Below, piece by piece: positions 53,914 to 61,513 of a stretch of 64,000 nucleotides of DNA. The stretch comes from an uncultured Flavobacteriales bacterium (GTDB taxonomy: Bacteria; Bacteroidota; Bacteroidia; Flavobacteriales_D; Crocinitomicaceae): contig CAJXJK010000012.1 in assembly GCA_913054135.1 (NCBI GenBank), positions 62,001 through 126,000 on the forward strand, given 5' to 3'. Position 1 is the first letter of the stretch; each line of letters starts with the position of its first letter. The notes beneath the pieces were generated by a model. That model was not told where the DNA came from. It saw only the letters and a list, made by a program, of their open reading frames with translations, and made no database searches. The position numbers were made by a program, and so were the translations under genes.

Positions 53914-54465
53914 TCAAAACTTGTAAACTCTTTGAGGACTTATGCAGTAGTTCAAAGGAGCATCAAATTCATTCAAATCTTCAATGCTTTCAATGCTTTC
54001 GAAAAAGCTCAATCCTATGAATACACAATCAGATTTACATTTGGCCAAAAAGCGATCATAAAATCCCTTACCATACCCTACTCTATAGCCATTCTTATCA
54101 AAGGCCAAAAGTGGCACAAAGACAAAATCAAAAAAATCTGCTTCAACCTCTTGTCCATGGGTAGGCTCTGGAATTCCCCAATCTGAAATCTCAATTTGTT
54201 CTTGTGATTCAAATAATATATGCTTCATCTCACCTTCAGGCTGAACAATCGGTAATCCAATACGAACATCTTCGATAACTAAAAGTGGTGAAGTTTCAAT
54301 TTCTACAAACCTTTCAATGGGAAGAAATACGCTAATATTTTTATTCTTTAAATCAAAATTAGCTTTCACTTTATCAATGATTTGGCGAGAAAGATCTAAT
54401 CGTTCGGTCTCAGAGAAATTCATTCTCTTTTTCAAAATAAGCTTTCGCGCATCTTCTTTCTTCAT
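53914..54465 (-). CDS. fau: 5-formyltetrahydrofolate cyclo-ligase
   Basis: A 183-residue ATP-dependent enzyme converting 5-formyl-THF to 5,10-methenyl-THF. N-terminal KKRMNFSETERLDLSRQI and ATP/folate loop GYRVGYGKGFYDRFLA (GYGKGFYD) are diagnostic. Cytosolic one-carbon metabolism. Starts 1 base after the TSUP transporter gene. It lies just upstream of the arsenosugar genes on the same strand, whose methyl groups ultimately come from this folate pool (inference). Confidence 0.94.
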   Translation of the reverse strand: MKKEDARKLILKKRMNFSETERLDLSRQIIDKVKANFDLKNKNISVFLPIERFVEIETSPLLVIEDVRIGLPIVQPEGEMKHILFESQEQIEISDWGIPEPTHGQEVEADFFDFVFVPLLAFDKNGYRVGYGKGFYDRFLAKCKSDCVFIGLSFFESIESIEDLNEFDAPLNYCISPQRVYKF

Positions 54466-54466
54466 A

Positions 54467-55243
54467 CTAATGATTTAATATTCCTGAAATTAAAGCTAAG
54501 CCAAAGACGATCATTGCGATAGAGACTATAAGATTTAGCGCTCTGATCTTTATTTTCTTTAAAAGTATCTTGCCTGTGATTGCACCCATTAATGCCGCGC
54601 CTAAGGCAATTGCAATATAAGTATAGCCATCAGATAAATCAGACAAATTCACTTCTGAAAAGTAAGTAGGTATCCTCACAATATCAACCACGAGAGCAAC
54701 AATGATTCCGGTAGCTATGAATACTTCTTTCTTAAGCTGATACTTAATTAGAAAAGCGGACCTCAGAGCACCTTGATGGCCAGATAGTCCACCAAAAAAA
54801 CCACTGATAACACCACCAATCCATAAGCTTTGTTTAGAAAAAGCAATACTCCATTTAGGAATCAGCTCTATCATGGCAAAGCAGATTAAAACAAATCCAA
54901 ACACTAAATTAATAAGCGAGATGCTTAATGTTCCTTCTGAAATCTCATAAGAGTAAAGCTCTATATCTTGAACGTAACCAATCAGAAAAGCACCTAAGAA
55001 AGCAGCCGGAATTGCGGCCAAACCAAAGGGAATTGCCACTTTCCAATTGACCGATTTTTTCATCAGAAAAAACTTGACCACATTATTCAAAAAATGAACA
55101 ATCGCAGTACCTGCAATTCCTAATAAAGGATCTTTGAATAATAAAATGAATACAGGAGTTAATAATGTTCCTAATCCGAATCCACTATAAAAGGTCAACC
55201 AGCTCGCTCCGAAAGCAACTAATATGAGCAAGAGTATTTCCAT
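54467..55243 (-). CDS. TSUP family (TauE/SafE) membrane transporter
   Basis: A 258-residue protein with about eight TM helices in two repeats, GLGTLLTPVFILLFKDPLLGI (in part) and GFFGGLSGHQGALRSAFL being the two half-repeat signatures of the TauE/SafE family. The family exports sulfite, sulfoacetate or other small organic anions. The neighbouring arsenosugar genes make an arsenic-linked substrate conceivable, but nothing in the sequence shows it. Confidence 0.88.
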   Translation of the reverse strand: MEILLLILVAFGASWLTFYSGFGLGTLLTPVFILLFKDPLLGIAGTAIVHFLNNVVKFFLMKKSVNWKVAIPFGLAAIPAAFLGAFLIGYVQDIELYSYEISEGTLSISLINLVFGFVLICFAMIELIPKWSIAFSKQSLWIGGVISGFFGGLSGHQGALRSAFLIKYQLKKEVFIATGIIVALVVDIVRIPTYFSEVNLSDLSDGYTYIAIALGAALMGAITGKILLKKIKIRALNLIVSIAMIVFGLALISGILNH

Positions 55244-55245
55244 TT

Positions 55246-55530
55246 TTACATACCAGGTAAAATTCCTTTAGCTGATTGAGCCATTTCCATTTCCTTAGTT
55301 TGATTTGCCTGACTTAAAGCCTGATTTGAGGCTGTCACAATGTTTTGGATCAATTCTTCTTGAGACATATCTCCATTCACCTGAATATCTTTCATCACTC
55401 CGTTACCATCAACATTTACTTTTACTCCTCCTGATTCAGCTCCAACTGTAATGTTAGCTAACCTAGCTTTTGACTCTTCCATTTTAAGTTGCATTTCTTG
55501 CATCTTTTTCATCATCCCGTTTCCAAACAT
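55246..55530 (-). CDS. YbaB/EbfC nucleoid-associated protein
   Basis: A 94-residue YbaB/EbfC protein: MKKMQEMQLKMEESKARLAN helix, then VGAESGGVKVNVDGNGVM (GGVKVxVDGNG) and a C-terminal helix. Dimeric nucleoid protein that binds DNA; often next to dnaX-recR, not so here. Divergent from dapD. A TAATTTTG box on this strand (55567-55560) may be its -7 element. Confidence 0.92.
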   Translation of the reverse strand: MFGNGMMKKMQEMQLKMEESKARLANITVGAESGGVKVNVDGNGVMKDIQVNGDMSQEELIQNIVTASNQALSQANQTKEMEMAQSAKGILPGM

Positions 55531-55591
55531 CTATTTCATTTTTAATTAAATAATAAACTCAAAATTAAGGAAGATAAATTTAAGCAACTTC

Positions 55592-55599
55592 TATATTTG
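55592..55599 (+). promoter_or_regulatory. -7 box for dapD
   Basis: TATATTTG matches TAnnTTTG exactly, 16 bases before the dapD ATG. Confidence 0.4.
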
Positions 55600-55615
55600 C
55601 TGTAAAATTCAAGGA

Positions 55616-56425
55616 ATGCAATCAATTATAGAAAAAGCGTGGGATGACAGGTCTCTTTTAGAAACTTCAGAAGTTCAAGAAGCAATCAATTCGGTAATAG
55701 CTCAAATTGATAGTGGTGAGCTGAGAGTTGCTCAACCATTAGAGAATGGCGAATGGCAAGTTAACGAATGGGTGAAGAAAGCAGTTGTCATGTATTTCCC
55801 AATGAGAAAAATGGAAACTATTGAAGTAGGACCGTTTGAGTTTCATGATAAGATGGCCTTGAAAACTGGTTATAAAGAAAAAGGAATTAGAGTGGTGCCT
55901 CATGCAATTGCAAGATATGGTGCATATATTTCAAAAGGTGTTATCATGATGCCTTCATATGTTAATATAGGCGCTTATGTTGATGAAGGAACTATGGTTG
56001 ACACTTGGGCTACAGTAGGCTCATGTGCCCAGATTGGAAGAAACGTACACCTCAGCGGTGGAGTTGGAATTGGCGGAGTTTTAGAACCTCTTCAAGCGGC
56101 ACCAGTGATTATAGAAGATAATGCATTCATAGGATCAAGATGTATAGTTGTTGAAGGTGTTCGTGTTGGCAAAGAAGCAGTGTTAGGTGCGAATGTTGTA
56201 CTGACCATGTCAACAAAAATAATTGACATCACAGGTGCTGAACCAGTTGAAACAAAAGGTTATGTTCCTGAAAGATCTGTAGTAATTCCTGGTTCTTATA
56301 CCAAAAAGTTCCCAGCTGGAGACTATCAAGTTCCATGTGCATTGATTATTGGTAAAAGAAAAGAAAGTACGGATAAAAAGACTTCTTTGAATAATGCTTT
56401 AAGAGAGAATGATGTTGCGGTATAA
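55616..56425 (+). CDS. dapD: Tetrahydrodipicolinate N-succinyltransferase
   Basis: A 269-residue left-handed beta-helix enzyme of lysine/diaminopimelate synthesis, adding succinyl from succinyl-CoA to tetrahydrodipicolinate. MPSYVNIGAYVDEGTMVDTW (in part), GVGIGGVLEPLQAAPVIIED (in part) and the hexapeptide-repeat region are typical. The N-terminal ~90 residues are helical. No other dap genes nearby. An IVS-like element begins 12 bases after its stop. Confidence 0.95.
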   Translation: MQSIIEKAWDDRSLLETSEVQEAINSVIAQIDSGELRVAQPLENGEWQVNEWVKKAVVMYFPMRKMETIEVGPFEFHDKMALKTGYKEKGIRVVPHAIARYGAYISKGVIMMPSYVNIGAYVDEGTMVDTWATVGSCAQIGRNVHLSGGVGIGGVLEPLQAAPVIIEDNAFIGSRCIVVEGVRVGKEAVLGANVVLTMSTKIIDITGAEPVETKGYVPERSVVIPGSYTKKFPAGDYQVPCALIIGKRKESTDKKTSLNNALRENDVAV

Positions 56426-56437
56426 TTATGAATTTGT

Positions 56438-56807
56438 AATTATAAATTATGAATAGAGGGAATCCCGTTGTGGACAAAAGCTTTGCTTTTGCTGTCAAAA
56501 TTGTAAACGCATGCAAGAAACTGAATTCAGAAAAAAAGGAATTTGTACTTTCCAAACAACTCTTGAGGAGCGGAACCGCAATAGGTGCTTTAATTAGAGA
56601 AAGTCAAAATGGTGAATCTAAAAAGGATTTCATTCATAAATTGGCAATAGCACAAAAAGAATGTGACGAATCTTTGTAGTGGATTGATCTTCTTTTCGAA
56701 ACTAACTATTTAATTAGAAGTGATTTCGAAGATCTTAAAAGAGATTGTACCGAACTCCTAAAATTGTTACGAAGCATTATTATTTCAACAAAAAACAATT
56801 TATAATT
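56438..56807 (+). repeat. Terminal inverted repeats around four-helix-bundle gene
   Basis: AATTATAAATT at 56438-56448, directly before the ATG, and its exact complement AATTTATAATT at 56797-56807, which contains the final TAA. Outward of both, TGAATT follows in inverted orientation, extending the match imperfectly to about 20 bases. The pair delimits the gene exactly. Confidence 0.65.
56449..56805 (+). pseudogene. Four-helix-bundle (S23/IVS-type) gene interrupted by TAG
   Basis: The frame codes for a TIGR02436/S23-like four-helix bundle: FAVKIVNACKKLNSEKKEF, SKQLLRSGTAIGALIRES (cf. QlLRSgtSiganirEa) and the C-terminal helix ECTELLKLL-like DCTELLKLLRSI. Codon 77 is TAG (56677-56679); the frame then runs on with WIDLLFETNYLI to TAA at 56803, giving the full ~118 residues. 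In relatives the broken site reads ETLYWL, so TAG probably replaced a Tyr codon. Called a pseudogene; read-through or sequencing error are alternatives. Known relatives lie in 23S rRNA intervening sequences. Confidence 0.8.
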
Positions 56808-56830
56808 CTGAATTCATCATTCATTATTAT

Positions 56831-57031
56831 TTAGGCTGCTACCTCATCAGAGAGACATTTTTCATCAGGACGAGCACCACAAAAGCTGCAGTTTTCACCT
56901 TCACCATTAATTAATGGGTTGTTGCTAGCACAAGTACCTTCAAATTCGCCTCCTTTTTTAGCCCATATTTTGATTGCGATTCCTGCGAATCCTAACGCTA
57001 ATAAACCTATTGCAATAAGTGCTAATTTCAT
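56831..57031 (-). CDS. Small membrane/secreted Cys-containing protein
   Basis: A 66-residue protein: one TM helix or uncleaved signal (~3-25, LALIAIGLLALGFAGIAIKIW), then a hydrophilic part with GTCASNNP and ENCSFCGARPDEKC, four cysteines resembling a small zinc or Fe-S site. It is a known type of short Bacteroidota 'membrane or secreted protein' without assigned function. Start at 57031; a 30-residue upstream extension overlaps a terminator and is rejected. Confidence 0.75.
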   Translation of the reverse strand: MKLALIAIGLLALGFAGIAIKIWAKKGGEFEGTCASNNPLINGEGENCSFCGARPDEKCLSDEVAA

Positions 57032-57085
57032 CTTGTTTGTTTTATACAAAATTAGACATTCTTTCTTCCATATCCTTACAATAAC

Positions 57086-57117
57086 AAAAAAAATCCTGCT
57101 CATTGCTGAACAGGATT
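57086..57117 (-). terminator. Intrinsic terminator after 57142-57603 gene
   Basis: On the minus strand AATCCTGTTC / GAGCAGGATT (57117-57108 and 57101-57092), loop of six, then T-run (57091-57086). Confidence 0.85.
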
Positions 57118-57141
57118 CCAAATTGTATTTATTAGCCTTGT

Positions 57142-57603
57142 TTAAGAAGGCATGTTTTTCATTTGAGTTCCCAAAGCGACAATGAAGCCACCTGAAGACA
57201 GCAAACTAATCACAACCAGTCCGACATTTCCGCCTTGTTGAGTTCCTTGAACCAGACTCATCAATAATAGTAGGCACCATAAACCTGTTACGATTGCATA
57301 CATGATAAAGGCTCCTTTTTTTCCATTCATCATCTTCACAGCAGCTATTAAGCCTAAAACGTGAAGTACGCTAATTCCTAGAATTATTGCCACAAACATT
57401 CCCATGAAGTCGCCCATCATTCCGCCAAAAGTTCCACCAAATGAGTTTGCTAATGACAAAAGCCAAAGTGTACCAATAAGAAACATTAACAACCAAAGGC
57501 TATTACCGACAATACTCAAGATTGAAAGCGTTTTAACTACTTGAGGTACCTCTTTGTTTCCAGTTGAAGCTACATCAACTAATTCATCTTCTAATTCATC
57601 CAT
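57142..57603 (-). CDS. Small four-TM membrane protein, paralog A
   Basis: A 153-residue protein: short acidic N-terminus (MDELEDELVDVASTGNKEVP), then about four TM helices with Gly/Met-rich loops. Start and fold match the next gene (57678-58124): both read VPQVVKTLSILSIVGNS and end in QMKNMPS/QLKNMPD. Unknown function; no catalytic residues. Each copy has its own terminator. Confidence 0.7.
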   Translation of the reverse strand: MDELEDELVDVASTGNKEVPQVVKTLSILSIVGNSLWLLMFLIGTLWLLSLANSFGGTFGGMMGDFMGMFVAIILGISVLHVLGLIAAVKMMNGKKGAFIMYAIVTGLWCLLLLMSLVQGTQQGGNVGLVVISLLSSGGFIVALGTQMKNMPS

Positions 57604-57622
57604 TCTTTTAAATTTTAAGGTT

Positions 57623-57657
57623 AAAAAAATCCCCGAAGGAATTAACCAACGGGGATT
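57623..57657 (-). terminator. Intrinsic terminator between membrane paralogs
   Basis: On the minus strand AATCCCCG / CGGGGATT with a 14-base loop, followed by T-run (57629-57623). Confidence 0.8.
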
Positions 57658-57677
57658 TAAATATAATTCAGCTCAGA

Positions 57678-58124
57678 TTAATCTGGCATGTTTTTCAATT
57701 GCATTCCGAATGCTACTATGAAACCAATAGATGACACAGCACATAATAAGGCTAAGATACTTCCTTGAAATCCAGAAAGTAACATTAAAAGACCCCAAAT
57801 ACCTGTTACGATAGCGTAAAGGATAAATGAACTTTTTTGACCTTTTCCTAATTTAATTGCAGCAATTAATCCAACCACGTTTAAGGCTAACATTAAAAGG
57901 AGAATAATAATGACGATACCCATCATTTCACCCATTCCTGCAGGCATCATTCTACCTAAAGAACTTGAAGCTCCAAGGAACCACAATGTAAATATTAACA
58001 TAATAAGAGCCCAAACACTGTTTCCAACGATACTTAAAATAGATAACGTTTTTACAACTTGAGGAACTCCGCCGTTAGATGTGCTTCCAGCATCAACTAA
58101 CTCATCTGATAATTCATCACTCAT
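57678..58124 (-). CDS. Small four-TM membrane protein, paralog B
   Basis: A 148-residue protein, paralog of 57142-57603 (shared VPQVVKTLSILSIVGNS near the N-terminus and a GFIVAFGMQLKNMP end). Acidic N-terminal ~20 residues, then four TM helices. The adjacent 58155-58589 gene is another small Gly-rich membrane protein, suggesting a local family of paralogs. Function unknown. Confidence 0.7.
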   Translation of the reverse strand: MSDELSDELVDAGSTSNGGVPQVVKTLSILSIVGNSVWALIMLIFTLWFLGASSSLGRMMPAGMGEMMGIVIIILLLMLALNVVGLIAAIKLGKGQKSSFILYAIVTGIWGLLMLLSGFQGSILALLCAVSSIGFIVAFGMQLKNMPD

Positions 58125-58154
58125 AATATATAGTTTAGTTTATTGGTTAAATTA

Positions 58155-58589
58155 TTAATCTTCGTTCGTTCCGTCAATATCTGCCTTGATAGTATCTTTA
58201 TTAGGCATTTCGAATGAACCGTCTCCTTTGATGATAAAAGGTGCAGCAACCATTGCTAGGGCAGCAATAAGTGCAAGCCAAGCTCCAATTCCAGCAGCTC
58301 CAACACCAATTCTTACAAATAATTCAAATAACATGAAACCTGCGGCACCACCAGCAATTCCCATTACTTTCTTTTTAGCGTCAGCATCTAACTCTAAAGT
58401 TTTATCTCCTTGAGTAAGAGCCATTACACCAGCAGCAACTGCTAATCCGAATAATACCCATCCGTCCCAAACTTGCCAACCAGCAGCATTAATGTTCATT
58501 CCGAAAAATTTAATACTTACCCATGGTAAGAATACTGAAATCAAGCCTAATCCGGCTCCGATCACGATTAATAGTCTCTGTTTATGCAT
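58155..58589 (-). CDS. Small four-TM membrane protein
   Basis: A 144-residue protein with about four hydrophobic segments, Ala/Gly-rich, and a charged C-terminus (SFEMPNKDTIKADIDGTNED). I recognise no family. It starts at ATG 58589 and lies 30 bases upstream of paralog B on the same strand, so co-transcription is likely. Confidence 0.65.
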   Translation of the reverse strand: MHKQRLLIVIGAGLGLISVFLPWVSIKFFGMNINAAGWQVWDGWVLFGLAVAAGVMALTQGDKTLELDADAKKKVMGIAGGAAGFMLFELFVRIGVGAAGIGAWLALIAALAMVAAPFIIKGDGSFEMPNKDTIKADIDGTNED

Positions 58590-58660
58590 TTCTCTTTTTT
58601 ATTTAAGGTTTAGTGAACCAAAAGTAGCATTATTAACTACAAATCAAAATTCTAAGGGCA

Positions 58661-59395
58661 TTAATATTCGAGAAGTTTTCCACTCCCTTTTCCTTGTAAA
58701 TCGATTTGGGTGGCAATTCCTCTGTAAAATACATCTCCTGTGCCCTCAATTAAAATAAGCGCATCAGCACTTTCAAAATTCACATATAAATCACCTGTTG
58801 AATTTTGAAAAGCGAATAGAGAGTTCGCTATCAGTCCACTGGCGTCACCAAATCCATTGTTCTGAACCTTTAGCTCAGCATAATTTGTTTGCCCTGCAAT
58901 TGTATAATCAGCCGTACCAAGGGAAACCACAATTTTCGTAGAATTGTTTGCCACATTTAATACCAAAGAGCCTCCACCATTTCTCATCTCAATTTGAATG
59001 TTAGAATGAATAGTATCTTGAAAAACCACTGAATCAGAAGCCTCTATATACATCTCACCATATGTTGGATAATAAATATCAACTTCAATTGAGCGTTCAC
59101 CAGATCTCAAGAAGTGACATTTATTTCTGTTTGAAACCGTTAGTTCGTTTGCGTCATATTCCAATCCAATTTGCTGAATCATGTTTTCGCCTCCTTTAAC
59201 CACCATCTTTTTCTCATCTGACTCATACAAATTGTATCTGATGTCTTTCATGAGTCTAAATGAATTAATCGAATCTAATCCCAGAACTAATGAATCACTG
59301 TTTCCTTGACCTTTCCAGCAAGTTCTTTCTCCCGCCTTCTTGCAAGAAGCCAAAGACAAACTCAAAATGATCAATATGTAGAGAAGCTGCTTCAT
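58661..59395 (-). CDS. GIN-domain (DUF2807) lipoprotein
   Basis: A 244-residue lipoprotein: MKQLLYILIILSLSLASCKK signal with lipobox Cys at 18, then a DUF2807/GIN beta-solenoid domain (~80-235; repeated V/I-x-N-x-G strands such as EASDSVVF, SLGTADYTIAG and NSTGDLYVNF). GIN domains form adhesin-like parallel beta-helices on the surface. Starts 2 bases after the PagL-like gene; a 5-residue upstream extension is possible but not needed. Confidence 0.82.
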   Translation of the reverse strand: MKQLLYILIILSLSLASCKKAGERTCWKGQGNSDSLVLGLDSINSFRLMKDIRYNLYESDEKKMVVKGGENMIQQIGLEYDANELTVSNRNKCHFLRSGERSIEVDIYYPTYGEMYIEASDSVVFQDTIHSNIQIEMRNGGGSLVLNVANNSTKIVVSLGTADYTIAGQTNYAELKVQNNGFGDASGLIANSLFAFQNSTGDLYVNFESADALILIEGTGDVFYRGIATQIDLQGKGSGKLLEY

Positions 59396-59397
59396 TC

Positions 59398-60507
59398 TTA
59401 TTTGTTCCACAGTTTATACCCTACTCCGAATTCTAAATAGTCTGCAATGCCTAAATGCGCCTTAATAGCAACTGTCGCAGTAATTTTATCACCAAAGTGA
59501 TACCTGAATCCAAGACGATTATACACCCAACCCCATGGATTAATGTGATTATAGGCATAGACACCTAAGCCCACTATGAATTCAGTATTGTAAAAATGAA
59601 TACTCCCACCTACGTAACCTCCCAATTGAAGGGTTTGGCCAAAAGTATAGGTAGTATCGTCATGGAAATATTTATTGGCATTGTTGTAAGTAACATCTAA
59701 GGCAAAGTCTAGCTTCCATCTTTGTCCAATCACTTTAGAGTACATTCCTTGAAGAGCAAATATCCCCCTATAAACAGGTTCTGACTGAGTAATTACATTC
59801 TGCTTTACACCTCCCAAAAGAGACAGATGAATGTCATCTCTCATAATCTCTTCATAATTTGAAGGATCATCTTTTTGTCGATTCGCAGAGTAGAAAGTCC
59901 TCTTAGCCAAACTGCAGCCCACATTAAAATTAAGAGATGGAATGTTCAATCCTAAATTTGGAGTTCTAATTGAAGCGTTAGAATAGTGAGTGAATTCAAG
60001 ACCTGCACCAATATGCCATTTATCAAAATGTTTCATCCAATTGAATTGCAAATTAACAAAGCCGTTCAGATGTGAACCAATCGCATTATTTTTAGGATTT
60101 AACTGAGCATCATATCTTCTGGTAACATAGCCAACCCCACTACCCAATCGAAAATCTAAGAATCCGAATTTTTGCCTTTGCACAAGCGGAAATGAAGTAT
60201 GACCAAATAAGGAAAAGCCTTGTCCAACAACTGTAGGATTCCCGAAATTCTGATACATTAAAGAAACACCACGTAAAGGGTTTTTATATAAACGTGACCA
60301 CCTCGTTAAACTTTTGTCTTGTTTAGAAAAATCAAGTTCAAAACTACCTACATTCTTCTCAGGCAAATGCGCCATATTCGCTCTGTGTGCAATTAAGAAT
60401 CCTCCTTTTGATTTGAGGGTAATTGTATTCGGCTTAAATTGTTGAAACTTTTGTCCAAAACTGCCAAAGGAGATTAATAATAAAAGAAAAATTGACAGTA
60501 ACTTCAC
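59398..60507 (-). CDS. Acyloxyacyl hydrolase / PagL-like lipid A deacylase
   Basis: A 369-residue outer-membrane protein from GTG 60507: signal peptide ~1-18, then a barrel with the PagL catalytic motif EFTHYSNASIRTPNLG (His174, Ser176, and the PN..G pattern). PagL removes the 3-O acyl chain from lipid A in the outer leaflet. It is longer than classical PagL (~150-190 residues), as usual for the Bacteroidota acyloxyacyl-hydrolase group. Its promoter overlaps the mazG start. Confidence 0.85.
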   Translation of the reverse strand: MKLLSIFLLLLISFGSFGQKFQQFKPNTITLKSKGGFLIAHRANMAHLPEKNVGSFELDFSKQDKSLTRWSRLYKNPLRGVSLMYQNFGNPTVVGQGFSLFGHTSFPLVQRQKFGFLDFRLGSGVGYVTRRYDAQLNPKNNAIGSHLNGFVNLQFNWMKHFDKWHIGAGLEFTHYSNASIRTPNLGLNIPSLNFNVGCSLAKRTFYSANRQKDDPSNYEEIMRDDIHLSLLGGVKQNVITQSEPVYRGIFALQGMYSKVIGQRWKLDFALDVTYNNANKYFHDDTTYTFGQTLQLGGYVGGSIHFYNTEFIVGLGVYAYNHINPWGWVYNRLGFRYHFGDKITATVAIKAHLGIADYLEFGVGYKLWNK

Positions 60508-60512
60508 AACAA

Positions 60513-60545
60513 CAAATTCAGTTTTGAAAACGCCAAATTAACAAA
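60513..60545 (-). promoter_or_regulatory. Promoter of the PagL-like gene
   Basis: On the minus strand -33 TTTG (60545-60542), 21-base spacer, -7 TGAATTTG (60520-60513; 7 of 8), ending 5 bases before the GTG at 60507. It abuts the divergent mazG ATG at 60546. Confidence 0.5.
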
Positions 60546-61316
60546 ATGGAAGAGAAACTTAAAGCTTTTGAAAGGCTTTTAATTATTATGGATGAGCTCA
60601 GAGCGCAATGCCCTTGGGACAAAAAACAAACGTTAGAATCTCTCAGACATCTCACTATTGAAGAGACTTATGAATTGGCTGACGCCATAACGGCAGGCGA
60701 TTTGAATGAATTAAAGGGCGAAATTGGTGACCTCTTGTTACACATGGTTTTCTACTCTAAAATTGCAGATGAGAAGGGTGAATTTGATATAGCAGATGTA
60801 CTAAACGCTATTTGCGATAAATTGGTACACAGACATCCTCATATTTACGGAGATGTTGAAGTTGCCGACGAAGAAGAAGTAAAAGCTAATTGGGAAAAAC
60901 TAAAACTGAAAGAAGGAAAAACCTCAGTTCTTCAGGGCGTTCCCAAATCATTGCCAGCCCTTGTAAAAGCAACAAGAATCCAAGATAAAGTAAAGGGAGT
61001 TGGTTTTGAATGGGACAATAAAGAACAAGTTTGGGATAAAGTAAAAGAAGAGATTCAAGAATTTCATGACGAAGTTGAAGCCGGCGACAAAGTAAAAATG
61101 GAAGAAGAGTTTGGAGATGTGCTCTTCTCCCTCATAAACTATGCTCGTTGGGTAGATATAAACCCTGAAGATGCTCTTTCTAAAACAAATCAAAAATTCA
61201 TTAACCGATTTCAATGGATGGAAAAAGCAACCAAATCTGATGGCAAAGAATTATCAGATATGTCTTTAGTTGAAATGGATGAATATTGGGAGAAATCTAA
61301 GTTGCATCACAAATGA
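60546..61316 (+). CDS. mazG: Nucleoside triphosphate pyrophosphohydrolase MazG
   Basis: A 256-residue tandem-domain MazG: first domain opens CPWDKKQTLESLRHLTIEETYEL (core CPWDKKQT and EETYEL, the EExxE metal site), with GEIGDLLLHMVF; second copy has VKEEIQEFHDEV and EEFGDVLFSLINYARW. It hydrolyses NTPs to NMP and PPi, cleaning aberrant nucleotides. Full length for the family. The next small gene overlaps its stop (ATGA). Confidence 0.95.
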   Translation: MEEKLKAFERLLIIMDELRAQCPWDKKQTLESLRHLTIEETYELADAITAGDLNELKGEIGDLLLHMVFYSKIADEKGEFDIADVLNAICDKLVHRHPHIYGDVEVADEEEVKANWEKLKLKEGKTSVLQGVPKSLPALVKATRIQDKVKGVGFEWDNKEQVWDKVKEEIQEFHDEVEAGDKVKMEEEFGDVLFSLINYARWVDINPEDALSKTNQKFINRFQWMEKATKSDGKELSDMSLVEMDEYWEKSKLHHK

Positions 61317-61489
61317 GTAATACCCTCAGCTTAATAATTATAGTCGGAGGCGGAGCACTGATCGGACTCATTGCCGCATTCATATTACGCAAACAAGGCT
61401 ATTCTTTTGTTAGATATTTTGTAACCGGCTTTTTGGCTGGATCAGGAATCCTCGGAATTATCGTCAAAATTTTGAGAGATTATTTATAG
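61313..61489 (+). CDS. 58-residue two-TM membrane protein
   Basis: A short frame (ATG 61313, TAG 61487) coupled to mazG by ATGA. It encodes two hydrophobic segments (~5-25 with IIIVGGGALIGLIAAFIL, ~33-52) separated by a basic turn (RKQGYSF), ending KILRDYL. Codon use and tight coupling support a real gene. Function unknown; possibly a small subunit or hairpin membrane peptide. Confidence 0.7.
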   Translation: MSNTLSLIIIVGGGALIGLIAAFILRKQGYSFVRYFVTGFLAGSGILGIIVKILRDYL

Positions 61490-61500
61490 ATTAAATGAAG

Positions 61501-61508
61501 TAAATTTG
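61501..61508 (+). promoter_or_regulatory. -7 box for mutA
   Basis: TAAATTTG matches TAnnTTTG exactly and ends 5 bases before the ATG at 61514. TTTG at 61471-61474 is a loosely spaced -33 candidate. Confidence 0.4.
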
Positions 61509-61513
61509 TTTTG

